Positions 42,890-52,183 are shown, numbered from the stretch's first letter. The stretch: 64,000 nucleotides of DNA from Dyadobacter sp. CY261 (GCF_021440085.1 NZ_JAKCPW010000019.1:1-64000), one strand, 5' to 3'. The notes: a model not told the origin generated them from the letters alone. Made by a program: numbers and translations.

Positions 42890-43384
42890 ACAGAAAATGG
42901 AAAGTAAAGGGTCACTTTACCAATGGGACAATAAGGTTGTGAATATAATTGGATGTATAACAGGACTGCGCGCCCTGAGGTCACGTGATGGTCATTGATA
43001 GGTTAGTAAGCATTTATTATGAAAGCCTGCGCGAAAGACTTCTAGCTGCAAAACTTCGATGGATCAAATCTGAAAAATTGTAACAGGTGCAAACAGGGCG
43101 TATTGACAATAAATCGGCAGATTTTTGAATCTCGATAACGTTGAGATTAGAGGTTACCGCGAGATGGAATTTGGATTTATAAGTCGATACTGACTTGGAT
43201 GGACGAAAGTAAATATATCTGGTTTAATTTCCAAATGTTTAACCTAAAAACCGTGCCACGCGGATTATTATTGTTATTCTGCGCCAGAAAATCTCTGATA
43301 AAGTCACTATATCAGTGAGTCAGCGTCTGTTAACTTTCCTTAAAAGGTAGTTTTTGTGACTGGAAAATCAGAATTTTGCAGACT
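42890..43384. other. Intergenic region between divergent rho and coaX
   Basis: No reading frame of note. An inverted repeat GTAAAG-GGTCA-CTTTAC lies at about 42903-42919, close to the rho start codon and so in its leader. A second, AATCTC-GATAACGTT-GAGATT, lies at 43128-43148. The remainder is AT-rich and must hold both promoters, but no clear TAnnTTTG is seen. Confidence 0.4.
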
Positions 43385-44107
43385 ATGAACATTGTTGTGG
43401 ACTCGGGGAACACCTTTTCGAAGATAGGATGGTTCGAAGGGAAAAAACTTATACGATATACGACGCACCTGGAATTTCCGGAGCTCATCCGGCAAATCCG
43501 GGCAGAACTGCCGGAATACCTGCTCTTCTCGTCGGTTGGTAGGACAAATGAAGAGTTTCAGACAGCCTTGTCCGAACCGGTAAATATTATTGGTCTGACT
43601 CCCGAAACACCTCTCCCAATTCTTAAGAATTATGAAACTCCGCAAACCCTTGGTGCTGACCGCATCGCGGCCGCGGCAGGCGCAAACTTTCTTTTTCCTG
43701 ACGAGGATATCCTGGTGATCGATATGGGAACCTGCATTACTTATGATATCGTCGACACAAGCGCCACCTTTCAGGGCGGGTTAATTTCTCCTGGCGTGCG
43801 GATGCGATTCGGTGCAATGCACACGTTTACTAAAAGGCTTCCACTTGTCGAGCCTGAAAAAGAACCGGAATTAATTGGGAAAAGTACTCGCCAGGCAATG
43901 CAAAGCGGTGTGATGAACGGCACGCTCGCCGAAATCGAAGGAATTATTGAACGTTACCGTCACAATTACCCGTCTTTGCGCGTAGTATTATGCGGTGGGG
44001 ATGCCGCTTTTTTTGAAAGTAGCTTGAAACCACCCATCTTTGCGGTGCCGGAACTGGTTTTAATAGGATTGAACAGAATTTTAACATATAATGTCTCTTT
44101 ACAGTAG
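43385..44107 (+). CDS. coaX: Type III pantothenate kinase
   Basis: A 240-residue enzyme from ATG 43385 (MNIVVDSGNTFSKIGWFEGK), which phosphorylates pantothenate as the first step of coenzyme A synthesis. ASKHA-fold motifs are visible: DSGNTFSKIGWF (phosphate 1), ETPQTLGADRIAAAAGA (typical GxDR signature) and VIDMGTCITYDIVD (phosphate 2). An upstream non-ATG start would add three residues. The next gene overlaps by 17 bp, so the outer-membrane protein is translated with it. coaBC is found 7 kb away. Confidence 0.94.
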   Translation: MNIVVDSGNTFSKIGWFEGKKLIRYTTHLEFPELIRQIRAELPEYLLFSSVGRTNEEFQTALSEPVNIIGLTPETPLPILKNYETPQTLGADRIAAAAGANFLFPDEDILVIDMGTCITYDIVDTSATFQGGLISPGVRMRFGAMHTFTKRLPLVEPEKEPELIGKSTRQAMQSGVMNGTLAEIEGIIERYRHNYPSLRVVLCGGDAAFFESSLKPPIFAVPELVLIGLNRILTYNVSLQ

Positions 44108-45389
44108 AATAGGAATAATCTCGCTTGCGATTACACTCGGTTGGAGTTGTACGGATCTTGCAACAAAACTGAAAGCACAAGGATTGGGCAATTCTCCGTA
44201 TTCATCCCTGGGAATGGGGGAGTTTTACGGTGATGCATATTCCGATAATACTGCAATGGGAGGTTCCGGCGTCAGTACCGGAGGCGGTTTCCAGATCAAT
44301 AACCTTAATCCGGCGCTCTGGGTACGCAACAGGTTTACGACGTTGGATGTTGGGTTGGTCGGGCAATATAAAAGTATCTCTTCGGGGAACCTGAGGCAAC
44401 AAAATGCAGGTGGTAACCTGGCTTACCTGTCGCTCTCGTTTCCGGTCACACCAAGATGGGTAATCGGGGGGAGTTTGAAGCCTTACAGCTTTATCGATTA
44501 CGAGAACACATTTATAAGGCCCGTATCAGGTTCATCGGGCGTTGCCCAGTACACTGTGTCGGGAAAGGGGGGCGTTAATAAGGCTTCTCTGGTCAATTCG
44601 TTTCAGATCGGGCGTTACGTAAGTTTGGGTCTGGAAAGTAGCTATTTCTTCGGTAATGTTCGCAGGGCTTCGGATGTTTCCTTATTCGTAAATGGCATTC
44701 CGTCCGATTATATGGTAAGCTTGAACGAACGTAACACTTATTCCGACGTAGCGTTCCGTGCAGGTGGTGCGGTGCGGATTCCTATTAAAAAAGAGAATAA
44801 ACTAAATCTGAATGTCGGCGGTACATATAGTTTCAGCACATCACTAAATTCCACAAAAACCACATCTTTCGAACTTACGCAAGGCTCATTCCCGGTAGCG
44901 GCACCGGATACGCTCGAGAACAACCTGGGAGGTTCGATGCAGGTGCCTGAGCAGTATCAGGTAGGGGCAAGCCTTGAATGGCCATTCAAGATGACGGTCT
45001 CCGTGGATTACAGCCACCAGACTTGGTCTAAATACAGAGGCTTCGGAAATGTAAATGAGAACCTTAACGATGTGGACCGGCTCCATGTCGGCCTGGAATA
45101 TCTCCCGCGTTTCGCTTCGCTTAACTATTTCGACATCGTTCGTTACCGTGTCGGGTTCAGTACCGGAAGCACACCTTATGTAATCGGTACTACGAAGGTC
45201 AATGATACAAATGTGAGCCTTGGTTTCACCTTCCCAATGGGCCGCGGTTATGCCAACTTCCTTTCGGTTGCGCTGGTGGGAGGGCAAAGAGGAACGAACT
45301 CCGGCGGGGCCATCCGCGAGCGGTACGGTCGCATGGTTATTGGGATCACGCTTTTGGAAAAATGGTTCCAGAAACGGTTAATCGAATAA
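44091..45389 (+). CDS. Outer-membrane beta-barrel protein
   Basis: A 432-residue protein with an N-terminal export signal (SRIGIISLAITLGWSC) and a long series of amphipathic beta strands, as in FadL-like outer-membrane transporters (DYENTFIRPVSG, VDYSHQTWSKYRGFGN). The last residues lack a terminal Phe. Its gene overlaps coaX and lies 12 bp before lptC. The same order (coaX, barrel protein, LptC) is common in Cytophagia. Function unknown; a link to lipopolysaccharide transport is only positional. Confidence 0.75.
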   Translation: MSLYSRIGIISLAITLGWSCTDLATKLKAQGLGNSPYSSLGMGEFYGDAYSDNTAMGGSGVSTGGGFQINNLNPALWVRNRFTTLDVGLVGQYKSISSGNLRQQNAGGNLAYLSLSFPVTPRWVIGGSLKPYSFIDYENTFIRPVSGSSGVAQYTVSGKGGVNKASLVNSFQIGRYVSLGLESSYFFGNVRRASDVSLFVNGIPSDYMVSLNERNTYSDVAFRAGGAVRIPIKKENKLNLNVGGTYSFSTSLNSTKTTSFELTQGSFPVAAPDTLENNLGGSMQVPEQYQVGASLEWPFKMTVSVDYSHQTWSKYRGFGNVNENLNDVDRLHVGLEYLPRFASLNYFDIVRYRVGFSTGSTPYVIGTTKVNDTNVSLGFTFPMGRGYANFLSVALVGGQRGTNSGGAIRERYGRMVIGITLLEKWFQKRLIE

Positions 45390-45401
45390 TACGCTTGTTT
45401 G

Positions 45402-45977
45402 ATGCTTAGCCGAGCCATATATCAGTTTCTGAAAGGAGATAATTGCTTATCTCCTTTTTGTATTATGGTTCTTTCTTCGCTGCTCTTTGTCGCATGTGAG
45501 TCTAAAAAGGATAAAATAGGCGCAGTGTATAACGGGCCGATGGAAGTTGTCAACGACCTCGTAGTGAAATATAGCGAGCAGGGGAATATGAAGGTTTATG
45601 TAAAAACGCCTAAGTCGCTCACTTATCAGAACGAAACCCGTGTTTTCCCGGATTCGGTTAACATCAGCTTTTTCGATTCACTGGGAACAGTGGTAACCAC
45701 ATTGCGATCTGATTCCGGCCGATACGATCGTAGTGCCGATGTGTATATTGTGAAGGGAAATGTGCGGGTTGTAAAATTGGAAACCGCGGAGATCCTTAAG
45801 ACGTCTGAACTGAGTTGGAGTCCAGGCACACGTAAAGTGTTTACAGATAAGGCGTTATCCATTAAGAATACCCGGACTTCAGAAATTACCAATGCAACCG
45901 GGATGGATGCTGAGCAAGATTTCTCACGCATCAAACTACGAAAAATGACAGGGCTTTATAAGTTTACCGGCCCCTAA
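45402..45977 (+). CDS. lptC: LptC-like lipopolysaccharide export lipoprotein
   Basis: A 191-residue protein with lipoprotein signal (CIMVLSSLLFVAC; lipobox FVAC at about residue 32) and the LptC jellyroll of repeated strands (YSEQGNMKVYVKTPKSLTYQ, YDRSADVYIVKGNVRVVKLE, LSWSPGTRKVFTDKALSIKN). LptC receives lipopolysaccharide from the inner-membrane exporter LptBFG and passes it to LptA. An OstA-like protein lies 8 kb downstream. A later in-frame ATG at 45465 would give a very short signal sequence. It converges on the cytochrome gene, the stop codons overlapping by 3 bp. Confidence 0.85.
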   Translation: MLSRAIYQFLKGDNCLSPFCIMVLSSLLFVACESKKDKIGAVYNGPMEVVNDLVVKYSEQGNMKVYVKTPKSLTYQNETRVFPDSVNISFFDSLGTVVTTLRSDSGRYDRSADVYIVKGNVRVVKLETAEILKTSELSWSPGTRKVFTDKALSIKNTRTSEITNATGMDAEQDFSRIKLRKMTGLYKFTGP

Positions 45978-46411
45978 TCCGGTTTGCAATCTGCCAGCGC
46001 CTTGTGTACGAATTCAATGGGAGTATAAACGCTGTCCTTACCCCATTTCATCGAAACAAAACTTATAATTTCCGCAATTTCGATCTCTGTTAGCTTGGGG
46101 TTCGGCGGCATAGGCCTGTTGAATGGCTTGCCATTCACTACAATCGTGTCATTCATTCCGTATTGGATAATGCACGCCACCCGAGCTCTATCGGTGATAA
46201 TCGACGACCCTGCGATGGGAGGGTAGAGATTCGACATGCCCTTGCCCTCCATTTGGTGGCAGTTGGCACAATGCGTCATATACAGTTGTTGCCCCGTCAC
46301 AAAATACTGCTCACTTTTCAGTTCTTCCGAGCTGCGGCAGGCGCTCAGGCCCAGCAGTAAAAATGCCAGTGTACGGGCCGTCGCGGCATTGTTGATGTGC
46401 AGCAGTTTCAT
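45974..46411 (-). CDS. Class I c-type cytochrome, exported
   Basis: A 145-residue protein with a lipoprotein-like signal (ARTLAFLLLGLSACRSSEEL) and one heme-binding site MTHCANCHQMEGKGM (CxxCH). The distal Met is likely in KPFNRPMPPNPKL. It should carry electrons in the periplasm or at the outer face of the membrane. Its start overlaps the SCO gene stop by 4 bp, so the two belong to one operon with the coiled-coil lipoprotein upstream. Confidence 0.92.
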   Translation of the reverse strand: MKLLHINNAATARTLAFLLLGLSACRSSEELKSEQYFVTGQQLYMTHCANCHQMEGKGMSNLYPPIAGSSIITDRARVACIIQYGMNDTIVVNGKPFNRPMPPNPKLTEIEIAEIISFVSMKWGKDSVYTPIEFVHKALADCKPD

Positions 46412-47070
46412 TTCTTGTACTCGGCGAGCAGCCGTTCCATGTCATTAAGTAGCTTCTTCGTCCCTTCTTCCGTGGTGCCGTCATACATTCCTCGCACATG
46501 CTTATCCTTATCAATCAGAATGAATGCGCCGCTGTGGATGTAGCCGCCTTGTACTGTGGTGTCTTCCTTGGCGGTGGACATGTAGTTGTTTTGTCCTATT
46601 TCATAGATTCTCGCTTTGTCGCCGGTCAAGAATTGCCATTGCCGGCCCTCCACACCAAGGTCTTTCGCAAATTTGTTAAGAACCGCCGGCGTGTCATGTT
46701 CGGGATCAATAGAATGGGAGAGGATCATTACATCGGGGTTGCCTTTGTAAGCTTCATATACTTTTACCATCTGCTTTTTCATGACCGGGCAAATGGTAGG
46801 GCAGGTTGTAAAGAAAAAATCCGTCACGTAGATTTTGTTTTCCACTATTTTCTCCGTGATCGTATCGCCATATTGATTGACAAAGGCAAATTTTGGGATG
46901 GTATTATAAACGGTGTCAACCACTTCCTTTCCGTCCACGGTCTTCTTCACCCAGTCGCGCTCTCCCAGGATAGGCAGTTTCTTGTCTGAATCGCCACAGG
47001 CTGTGATAGCCGCAATGCAAGTTGAAACAAAAAGGGAGCGTAAAAGAATGGATTTTAATTTTGAGTTCAT
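46408..47070 (-). CDS. SCO1/SenC/PrrC family copper chaperone
   Basis: A 220-residue thioredoxin-fold lipoprotein (signal STCIAAITACGDSDK). The copper-binding motif CxxxC lies in FFFTTCPTICPVMKKQMV, and the conserved His in GYIHSGAFILIDKD. SCO proteins load copper into the CuA site of cytochrome c oxidase or act as thiol reductases. The operon partner is a cytochrome c, which supports the respiratory role. Length and motif order are normal. Confidence 0.93.
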   Translation of the reverse strand: MNSKLKSILLRSLFVSTCIAAITACGDSDKKLPILGERDWVKKTVDGKEVVDTVYNTIPKFAFVNQYGDTITEKIVENKIYVTDFFFTTCPTICPVMKKQMVKVYEAYKGNPDVMILSHSIDPEHDTPAVLNKFAKDLGVEGRQWQFLTGDKARIYEIGQNNYMSTAKEDTTVQGGYIHSGAFILIDKDKHVRGMYDGTTEEGTKKLLNDMERLLAEYKK

Positions 47071-47077
47071 AAACGGG

Positions 47078-47515
47078 TTATTCTAAAAAAGTTTTGGCTT
47101 CCTGAATGGATTTCAGCGTTGCTTGTTTCACCAGCAAAATTTTCTCCCTCTCTCCTTCGAAATACAGAATGGATTGCTTGGGGTCTAGTTTTTTGGCTGA
47201 ATCGCCGCGGTATTCGTGCATCCAGTCCATCATTAACTTGTCCGCGTCGAGCAACTTCTGGTTCAGGTCAACCGCCTTGATGCGCTGCTCCGCCATTGTA
47301 TTGCTGCTTACACCTACATTTTGAAGGCTGTCTATATCCTGGATTTTCTTGGAAAGTTGAGATTTCAGGCTCATAATTTCTTCTTGCTTAGGCATTACTT
47401 CATCATGTATGGCCAGTACTTCGGTTTCAAGACCGGTAATTTTCTCCTGGTCTTTATCCTTGCCACATGCGCATAAGAAAATGGTAACAAATGATAGAAG
47501 GATGAGGTTTTTCAT
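47078..47515 (-). CDS. Coiled-coil lipoprotein
   Basis: A 145-residue protein with lipobox FLCAC in MKNLILLSFVTIFLCACGKD and then a long coiled coil (EVMPKQEEIMSLKSQLSKKI, QRIKAVDLNQKLLDADKLMM). It is 7 bp upstream of the SCO gene and is the first gene of that operon. The name viral A-type inclusion protein is given to such sequences without meaning. Role unknown. Confidence 0.75.
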   Translation of the reverse strand: MKNLILLSFVTIFLCACGKDKDQEKITGLETEVLAIHDEVMPKQEEIMSLKSQLSKKIQDIDSLQNVGVSSNTMAEQRIKAVDLNQKLLDADKLMMDWMHEYRGDSAKKLDPKQSILYFEGEREKILLVKQATLKSIQEAKTFLE

Positions 47516-47547
47516 AATAAGTTGAGTTAATCGCTAGTTTGCACGGT

Positions 47548-49203
47548 TTAATCTCTCAGGATCATCTCGCGGGCATTATGCAAGACGGCTTCGGAAGGAT
47601 TGTGCCCACCGATCATTTGGGCGATTTCCTGTACACGTTCGTCGATGGTAAGTTTTTTAATCCTGCTGACAGTCTTGTCGGATGAGTGATCTTTATAAAC
47701 GAAATAGTGCGCATCGCCGCTGCTGGCGATCTGGTGCAAATGGGTAATAGCGATGATCTGGTGATTAACAGCCATGTTTTGCATCATCTTTCCCATCTTC
47801 TTCGCGATTTCTCCGGAAACACCCGTATCGATCTCATCGAAAATAATGGTCGGCAATTTTCGCTTGTCGGCCAGTATATATTTAATAACCATCATCAGCC
47901 GGGAAAATTCCCCACCCGACGCAACTAATTTCAATTCCTGGGGTACAATGCCTTTGTTGCCACTGAAAAGAAAGGTAACCGAATCGATTCCGGTTGGCGA
48001 CGGTGCCGTTTCGCCGATCTGAATGCTAAGCGAGGCATTGGGAATGCCTAGTTCAAACAGCCGGTCCAGAATAAGTTTTTCAATAGCCTTCGTTACTTTT
48101 TTACGGCGTTCCGAAAGCGCTTTCGCCCCTCCAAGCATTTTGTCCATCGTCTGGGCAACTTTCTTTTCCGCTGCGGCGAGATCGTCGTCAAGGTTCATGA
48201 CAATACCCAATTTACCCTGCAATCCCTCCTCTATTGCCAGCAATTGACCAACTGTTGATACCTGATGTTTTTTCAATAACGAATAAATCAAATCCAGCCG
48301 CTCCTGAACGACTTCCGTTCGTGCGGAGTCGAGCTCTATATTATGATTAACCTGGTCTATTTCTTCCGCAAGATCACGAAGTTCTATCAATGCACTTTGT
48401 GCCCGTTGCCTAAGTACATCATATTCAGTAACAAGGCGTGAAGCTTGAGTCAGCGAACTTACAGCACTTTTCAGCAGATCGAGTGCCGAGTTTTCGGGAT
48501 CGTCGAGGTAAGCATGAGCCAGTTGAAGGCGCTCTTTGATTTCAACTGCATTTTCAAGGATTGTCAGTTCCTGTTCCAGTTTTTCCTGCTCGTCGGCTTT
48601 TAAGCCGGCATTGTTCAGTTCGGTAAACAGAAACTGATCATAATCGAATTCCTTGCGCAGCTGATGTGCCTGCTTTTTTAATTCATCCAGTGCTTTTACA
48701 GCATCCCGGTACGCATTGAAGTGGGCCTGATAGGACTTAAGCAGATCCGTATTTTCAGCGTAGGAGTCGACCACCCGCAATTGAAATTCATTGTTGCCGA
48801 GCAATATCGAATCGTGTTGGGAGTGGATATCGAGCAGTTGCATACCGATTTTCCGCAATGTTTCGAGATTGACAGGCGTGTCGTTGATAAATGCCCGCGA
48901 CTTGCCGGCTGCCGAAATCTCGCGGCGGACAATGCACTCATCTGAAAAATCCAGGTTTTCGTCCTCGAAATTGGGTGCCAGATCGTAGCCAGTCAGATTA
49001 AAAGTGCCCTCAATGACGCATTTTTCGGTGCTGTCGTACAAGGATTTAGCATCTGCCCGATTTCCCAATAGCAGTCCAATGGCCCCAAGCATAATCGATT
49101 TTCCCGCTCCCGTTTCACCAGTAATGATGTTCAGGCCGGGGTCGGGTGACATCTCGAGGTGCTTTATCAGCGCGTAATTTTTGATCAGTAAATTAGAAAG
49201 CAT
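47548..49203 (-). CDS. recN: DNA repair protein RecN
   Basis: A 551-residue SMC-like ATPase. Walker A is IITGETGAGKSIMLGAIGLL near residue 30, the middle has a long coiled coil with a hinge-like gap (about 160-350), and the C-terminal part has the signature LVASGGEFSRLMMVIKYIL, Walker B TIIFDEIDTGVSG and the D-loop. RecN holds broken DNA ends together during recombinational repair. It follows porD and the Sm-like gene in the transcript order. Length is normal. Confidence 0.95.
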   Translation of the reverse strand: MLSNLLIKNYALIKHLEMSPDPGLNIITGETGAGKSIMLGAIGLLLGNRADAKSLYDSTEKCVIEGTFNLTGYDLAPNFEDENLDFSDECIVRREISAAGKSRAFINDTPVNLETLRKIGMQLLDIHSQHDSILLGNNEFQLRVVDSYAENTDLLKSYQAHFNAYRDAVKALDELKKQAHQLRKEFDYDQFLFTELNNAGLKADEQEKLEQELTILENAVEIKERLQLAHAYLDDPENSALDLLKSAVSSLTQASRLVTEYDVLRQRAQSALIELRDLAEEIDQVNHNIELDSARTEVVQERLDLIYSLLKKHQVSTVGQLLAIEEGLQGKLGIVMNLDDDLAAAEKKVAQTMDKMLGGAKALSERRKKVTKAIEKLILDRLFELGIPNASLSIQIGETAPSPTGIDSVTFLFSGNKGIVPQELKLVASGGEFSRLMMVIKYILADKRKLPTIIFDEIDTGVSGEIAKKMGKMMQNMAVNHQIIAITHLHQIASSGDAHYFVYKDHSSDKTVSRIKKLTIDERVQEIAQMIGGHNPSEAVLHNAREMILRD

Positions 49204-49335
49204 ATCTAATTTAAACAGCAGATTACCGGAGATAGTGCAACCTGTCTGTGATGAAGGGAATCAAGCTCGTCTCCGGTACGAATATAGTTATGATCTGGCC
49301 AAATAGGAAATATGGGCAGGAAGTAACCTGGGATT

Positions 49336-49590
49336 TTAAATGCTCAAATGTCGGCTTTGCGGTACGGAGCCTGTATTATCGTCATAAACGAGTTCATAAA
49401 GCTCCGAGAGCGGGATCTGATGCAGATGATCGCGAGTGTCTTTCAGGCTGATATGCGTGGAGTCAGCGTTTATAAGCCTTCCGAAAATGGTGTTCCCGTT
49501 GGAAAGCACCGCATTAACAGCTTGTTTTTTTAAACTTAGCTGGTTGTTCTTTATTTCGTCGGGTTGTACCCGTATTAGCCGTTTACTCAT
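49336..49590 (-). CDS. Sm-like small protein between porD and recN
   Basis: An 84-residue protein whose centre (AVNAVLSNGNTIFGRLINAD, THISLKDTRDHLHQIPLSEL) has the strand-turn pattern of an Sm-like barrel: a short GNTIFGRL repeat-type strand and a final YELVYDD strand. It could be a small RNA- or protein-binding protein, but the fold is guessed from pattern. Its start lies 10 bp downstream of the porD stop, so it is part of that operon. Confidence 0.6.
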   Translation of the reverse strand: MSKRLIRVQPDEIKNNQLSLKKQAVNAVLSNGNTIFGRLINADSTHISLKDTRDHLHQIPLSELYELVYDDNTGSVPQSRHLSI

Positions 49591-49600
49591 TACGTATACG

Positions 49601-50527
49601 CTACATGGATAGCCGCTGATAGAGCTGGGTTTTCGAAGGATCGAGTCCTATCAGCAGGGCATATGCCTGAGACCGTTGTTCGGGCAAGCCTTCAATTAAT
49701 ATTTTGTACAACTCATCCGATTTTGCGTCAAAAAACGAGTTAATAACTACACTAGCCGGACGTAGCTGGTTGACTTCTTTCATAGTGTTCAGAAATTCCA
49801 GGACTTTGGCACGCGTTTCGGCCGGATTCTGGGTTGCCACATCCAGACCCTGGCGATAATATTTGTACATGCCCTCGCGAAAAGGCGTGAATTGTTGACT
49901 TTGAAGGTTCTCTATCAGCCAATAGCGGTTTTTGGAATCACCGTTGGCATCCCAGCCTCTTTTATTAGGCGAGGAATTTCTGGCTAGATTAACGAGGTTG
50001 AATGCCTTCTGAACATAAGGCGATCCACCCATTTTGCTGAATGAGTCATAATCAAATATCAGCGCAATGTTGGCATAGAATGCCAGAATGTAGGGTAGCT
50101 CTTCTGTATAGCTGTTTTCATTGAAATACAACTGCGTACTGGGAAGATATGTGAAACTAAAATTCTTGTCCACATAAGTGAAAAGAACCGTTTCGTAAGT
50201 TGAATTATAAACCGGTCGCGACACGATCAATTGCGCATTACCTTCATAATTTCCCTGGCTTAACGAGCGGGTAAGGTTTACATTGAGCTTGCATTTGATT
50301 TTCTCATCCTTGCCAAACTGATCGTTTGTCCAGCGCGTATTGTTAAGAAAATCATTTAAGTAAGTTTGCAGCTGGTTCATCGACTGCGGGTCGGTCTTTT
50401 GCTGCGCAACCAACTGCTCGTAGTTGAGATTGACGGTGAACTGGAGCTCCTGCCCCAGCGCCCGCTGCCCCGGCGCCACCAAAAGTAGCGGAAGGGCAAG
50501 GATCAATAATTTTATGCTTCGCTCCAT
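49601..50527 (-). CDS. porD: Type IX secretion protein PorD (DUF4835)
   Basis: A 308-residue exported protein with signal peptide (LLILALPLLLVAPGQRALGQ). The DUF4835 signature runs through it: ELQFTVNLNYEQLVAQ, FLNNTRWTNDQFGKDEKIKC and MGGSPYVQKAFNLVNLARNS. PorD takes part in type IX secretion and gliding in Bacteroidota. It overlaps the coaBC stop by 16 bp and follows bamD, rpoZ and coaBC in the conserved block. Confidence 0.92.
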   Translation of the reverse strand: MERSIKLLILALPLLLVAPGQRALGQELQFTVNLNYEQLVAQQKTDPQSMNQLQTYLNDFLNNTRWTNDQFGKDEKIKCKLNVNLTRSLSQGNYEGNAQLIVSRPVYNSTYETVLFTYVDKNFSFTYLPSTQLYFNENSYTEELPYILAFYANIALIFDYDSFSKMGGSPYVQKAFNLVNLARNSSPNKRGWDANGDSKNRYWLIENLQSQQFTPFREGMYKYYRQGLDVATQNPAETRAKVLEFLNTMKEVNQLRPASVVINSFFDAKSDELYKILIEGLPEQRSQAYALLIGLDPSKTQLYQRLSM

Positions 50528-51720
50528 TTGGCTAGTACGATATTGAATATGTCCTGCGCGACCTCATCCTTGGATTTAAGGTCAAACTGCTGCACATTTT
50601 TGTCCTTGTCAATAACGGTTATTTTGTTGGTATCGTGTGCGAAACCGGCACCGGGATCGTTCAGGGAATTCAAAACAATGTAATCGAAGTTTTTTCGGGC
50701 CAATTTATCCTGGGCGTGGGCGAGTTCATTCTCCGTTTCCAATGCAAATCCGATGATTATCTGACCTGGTTTTTTCATCTGGCCCAAAGTCGCTGCAATA
50801 TCGGTTGTTTTTACAAGATCAAGCGACATGCTATCACCTTGTTTTTTAATCTTTTGATCGGCAACGCGTCGCGGCATGTAGTCGGCCACTGCTGCCGCAA
50901 AAATAACAAGGTCGCTGCCTTCAAAATTACTATTTGCAGCATTCAACATCTGATTCGCGGTTTCAACAGGAATTGTCAGGATATTTGGGTGTGAAGCTTT
51001 CAAATGCGTAGGACCACTGACAAGGGTTACCAAAGCGCCCGAGGCGGCAAAAGCCTCAGCGATGGCGTATCCCATTTTACCCGACGAACGGTTACTGATA
51101 AATCGCACGGGATCTATCGACTCCACAGTGGGGCCAGCAGTGATCAGCACACGTTTAGCGGCGACTGCCGGGCGCTTTGCAAAGTGTGCATTCAATATTT
51201 TTACAATATTTTCAGGCTCAGCTAATCGTCCGTCACCGATCAACCCGCTAGCCAGTTCACCGTGTTCCGGCGAAATGAAATGGTTGCCGTAGCTGGTCAG
51301 CGTTTCGATGTTGCGTTGCGTGGAAGGGTGCCTGAACATATCCACATCCATCGCCGGGGCGAAGAACACCGGGCATCTTGCCGAAAGATAAATGGCCGTC
51401 AGGAGATCGTCACAATGACCGTTGGCACATTTGGAAAGTACCTTGGCAGTTGCAGGGGCGACAATCATCAGATCGGCCCAAAGCCCGTGCTGGACGTGAT
51501 TGTTCCATTCGCCGGTTTCGGCGCTGATAAATGACGAAAGTACCGGATTTTTCGAGAGCGTAGATAAGGTCAGCGGGGTAATGAATTCGGTCGCGGATTG
51601 TGTCATCACAACCCGTACTTCCGCCGCTTCTTTTACGAGCAGCCGCACCAGCAATGCCGATTTATAGGCGGCTATGCTTCCGGTTACACCAAGCAGAATT
51701 TTTTTACCTTTCAGATTCAA
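50512..51720 (-). CDS. coaBC: CoaBC: phosphopantothenoylcysteine decarboxylase/synthase
   Basis: A fusion of about 402 residues that joins cysteine to phosphopantothenate (CoaB) and decarboxylates the product (CoaC). The CoaC flavoprotein half starts KKILLGVTGSIAAYKSALLV and contains EWNNHVQHGLWAD and FFAPAMDVDMFRHPST, here with PAMD where PAMN is usual. The CoaB half has ITAGPTVESIDPVRFISN and NRSSGKMGYAIAE. The reading frame is open for 303 more bases upstream, but that part contains the terminator at 51818-51856 and overlaps rpoZ. The start TTG at 51720 fits the family beginning (MNLKGKK); ATG at 51792 is the alternative. Confidence 0.93.
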   Translation of the reverse strand: MNLKGKKILLGVTGSIAAYKSALLVRLLVKEAAEVRVVMTQSATEFITPLTLSTLSKNPVLSSFISAETGEWNNHVQHGLWADLMIVAPATAKVLSKCANGHCDDLLTAIYLSARCPVFFAPAMDVDMFRHPSTQRNIETLTSYGNHFISPEHGELASGLIGDGRLAEPENIVKILNAHFAKRPAVAAKRVLITAGPTVESIDPVRFISNRSSGKMGYAIAEAFAASGALVTLVSGPTHLKASHPNILTIPVETANQMLNAANSNFEGSDLVIFAAAVADYMPRRVADQKIKKQGDSMSLDLVKTTDIAATLGQMKKPGQIIIGFALETENELAHAQDKLARKNFDYIVLNSLNDPGAGFAHDTNKITVIDKDKNVQQFDLKSKDEVAQDIFNIVLAKWSEA

Positions 51721-51817
51721 AGTACAAGACTTTCGATGATGGCTTTTTAGTGCCAGTAATTCAGTGTCGGTAAATTTACAGAGATATCGCATTTCGCGAT
51801 GGCTGCCCCAGCAAATA

Positions 51818-51856
51818 AAAAGCCCGCCATCAATTTCAGATTCATGGCGGGCTTTT
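51818..51856 (-). terminator. Terminator between rpoZ and coaBC
   Basis: AAAAGCCCGCCAT (51818-51830) pairs with ATGGCGGGCTTTT (51844-51856). It lies between the rpoZ stop and the coaBC start, so coaBC may have its own promoter. TACTTTG (about 51720-51726, minus strand) overlaps the proposed start. Confidence 0.8.
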
Positions 51857-51871
51857 CGAAATGTCACAATA

Positions 51872-52183
51872 TTATTCTTCGGTTGTATCGCGGTAGCTGT
51901 GGTAAGTTTTACCTTCGATGAATTCATCGATAGAAATGCTTCCCGCCTTAGGCATGCGTTCGTAAAACTTCGAAATTTCAATCTGCTCTCTGTTTTCGAA
52001 TACTTCTTCGAGATTGTCGACACCAGAGGCGAATTCGGCTAGCTTGTTATTTAGCTCTTCCTTCATCTTGCTGGAAATCTGGCGTGCCCTTTTTGAAATG
52101 ACAGACACGGACTCATACAGGTTACCTGTTACCGCCGCTATCTTGTCTGTATCACGGGTGATGATTGATGGATTCGTTGCCAT
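51872..52183 (-). CDS. rpoZ: RNA polymerase omega subunit (RpoZ/Rpb6)
   Basis: A 103-residue omega-type protein with the typical run DTDKIAAVTGNLYESVSVIS, RARQISSKMKEELNNKLAEF and a C-terminal acidic part (KTYHSYRDTTEE). It helps assemble the beta' subunit. It lies between bamD and coaBC as in most Bacteroidota. A terminator follows 16 bp past its stop codon. Confidence 0.92.
   Translation of the reverse strand: MATNPSIITRDTDKIAAVTGNLYESVSVISKRARQISSKMKEELNNKLAEFASGVDNLEEVFENREQIEISKFYERMPKAGSISIDEFIEGKTYHSYRDTTEE

Noticed and set aside
45474..45521. LptC start at the internal ATG 45465
   Set aside because: It would leave a very short signal peptide; the longer start is kept, though it is not certain.
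49248..49451. Small plus-strand frame opposite the Sm-like gene
   Set aside because: It overlaps a better frame in a conserved operon and has no features of its own.
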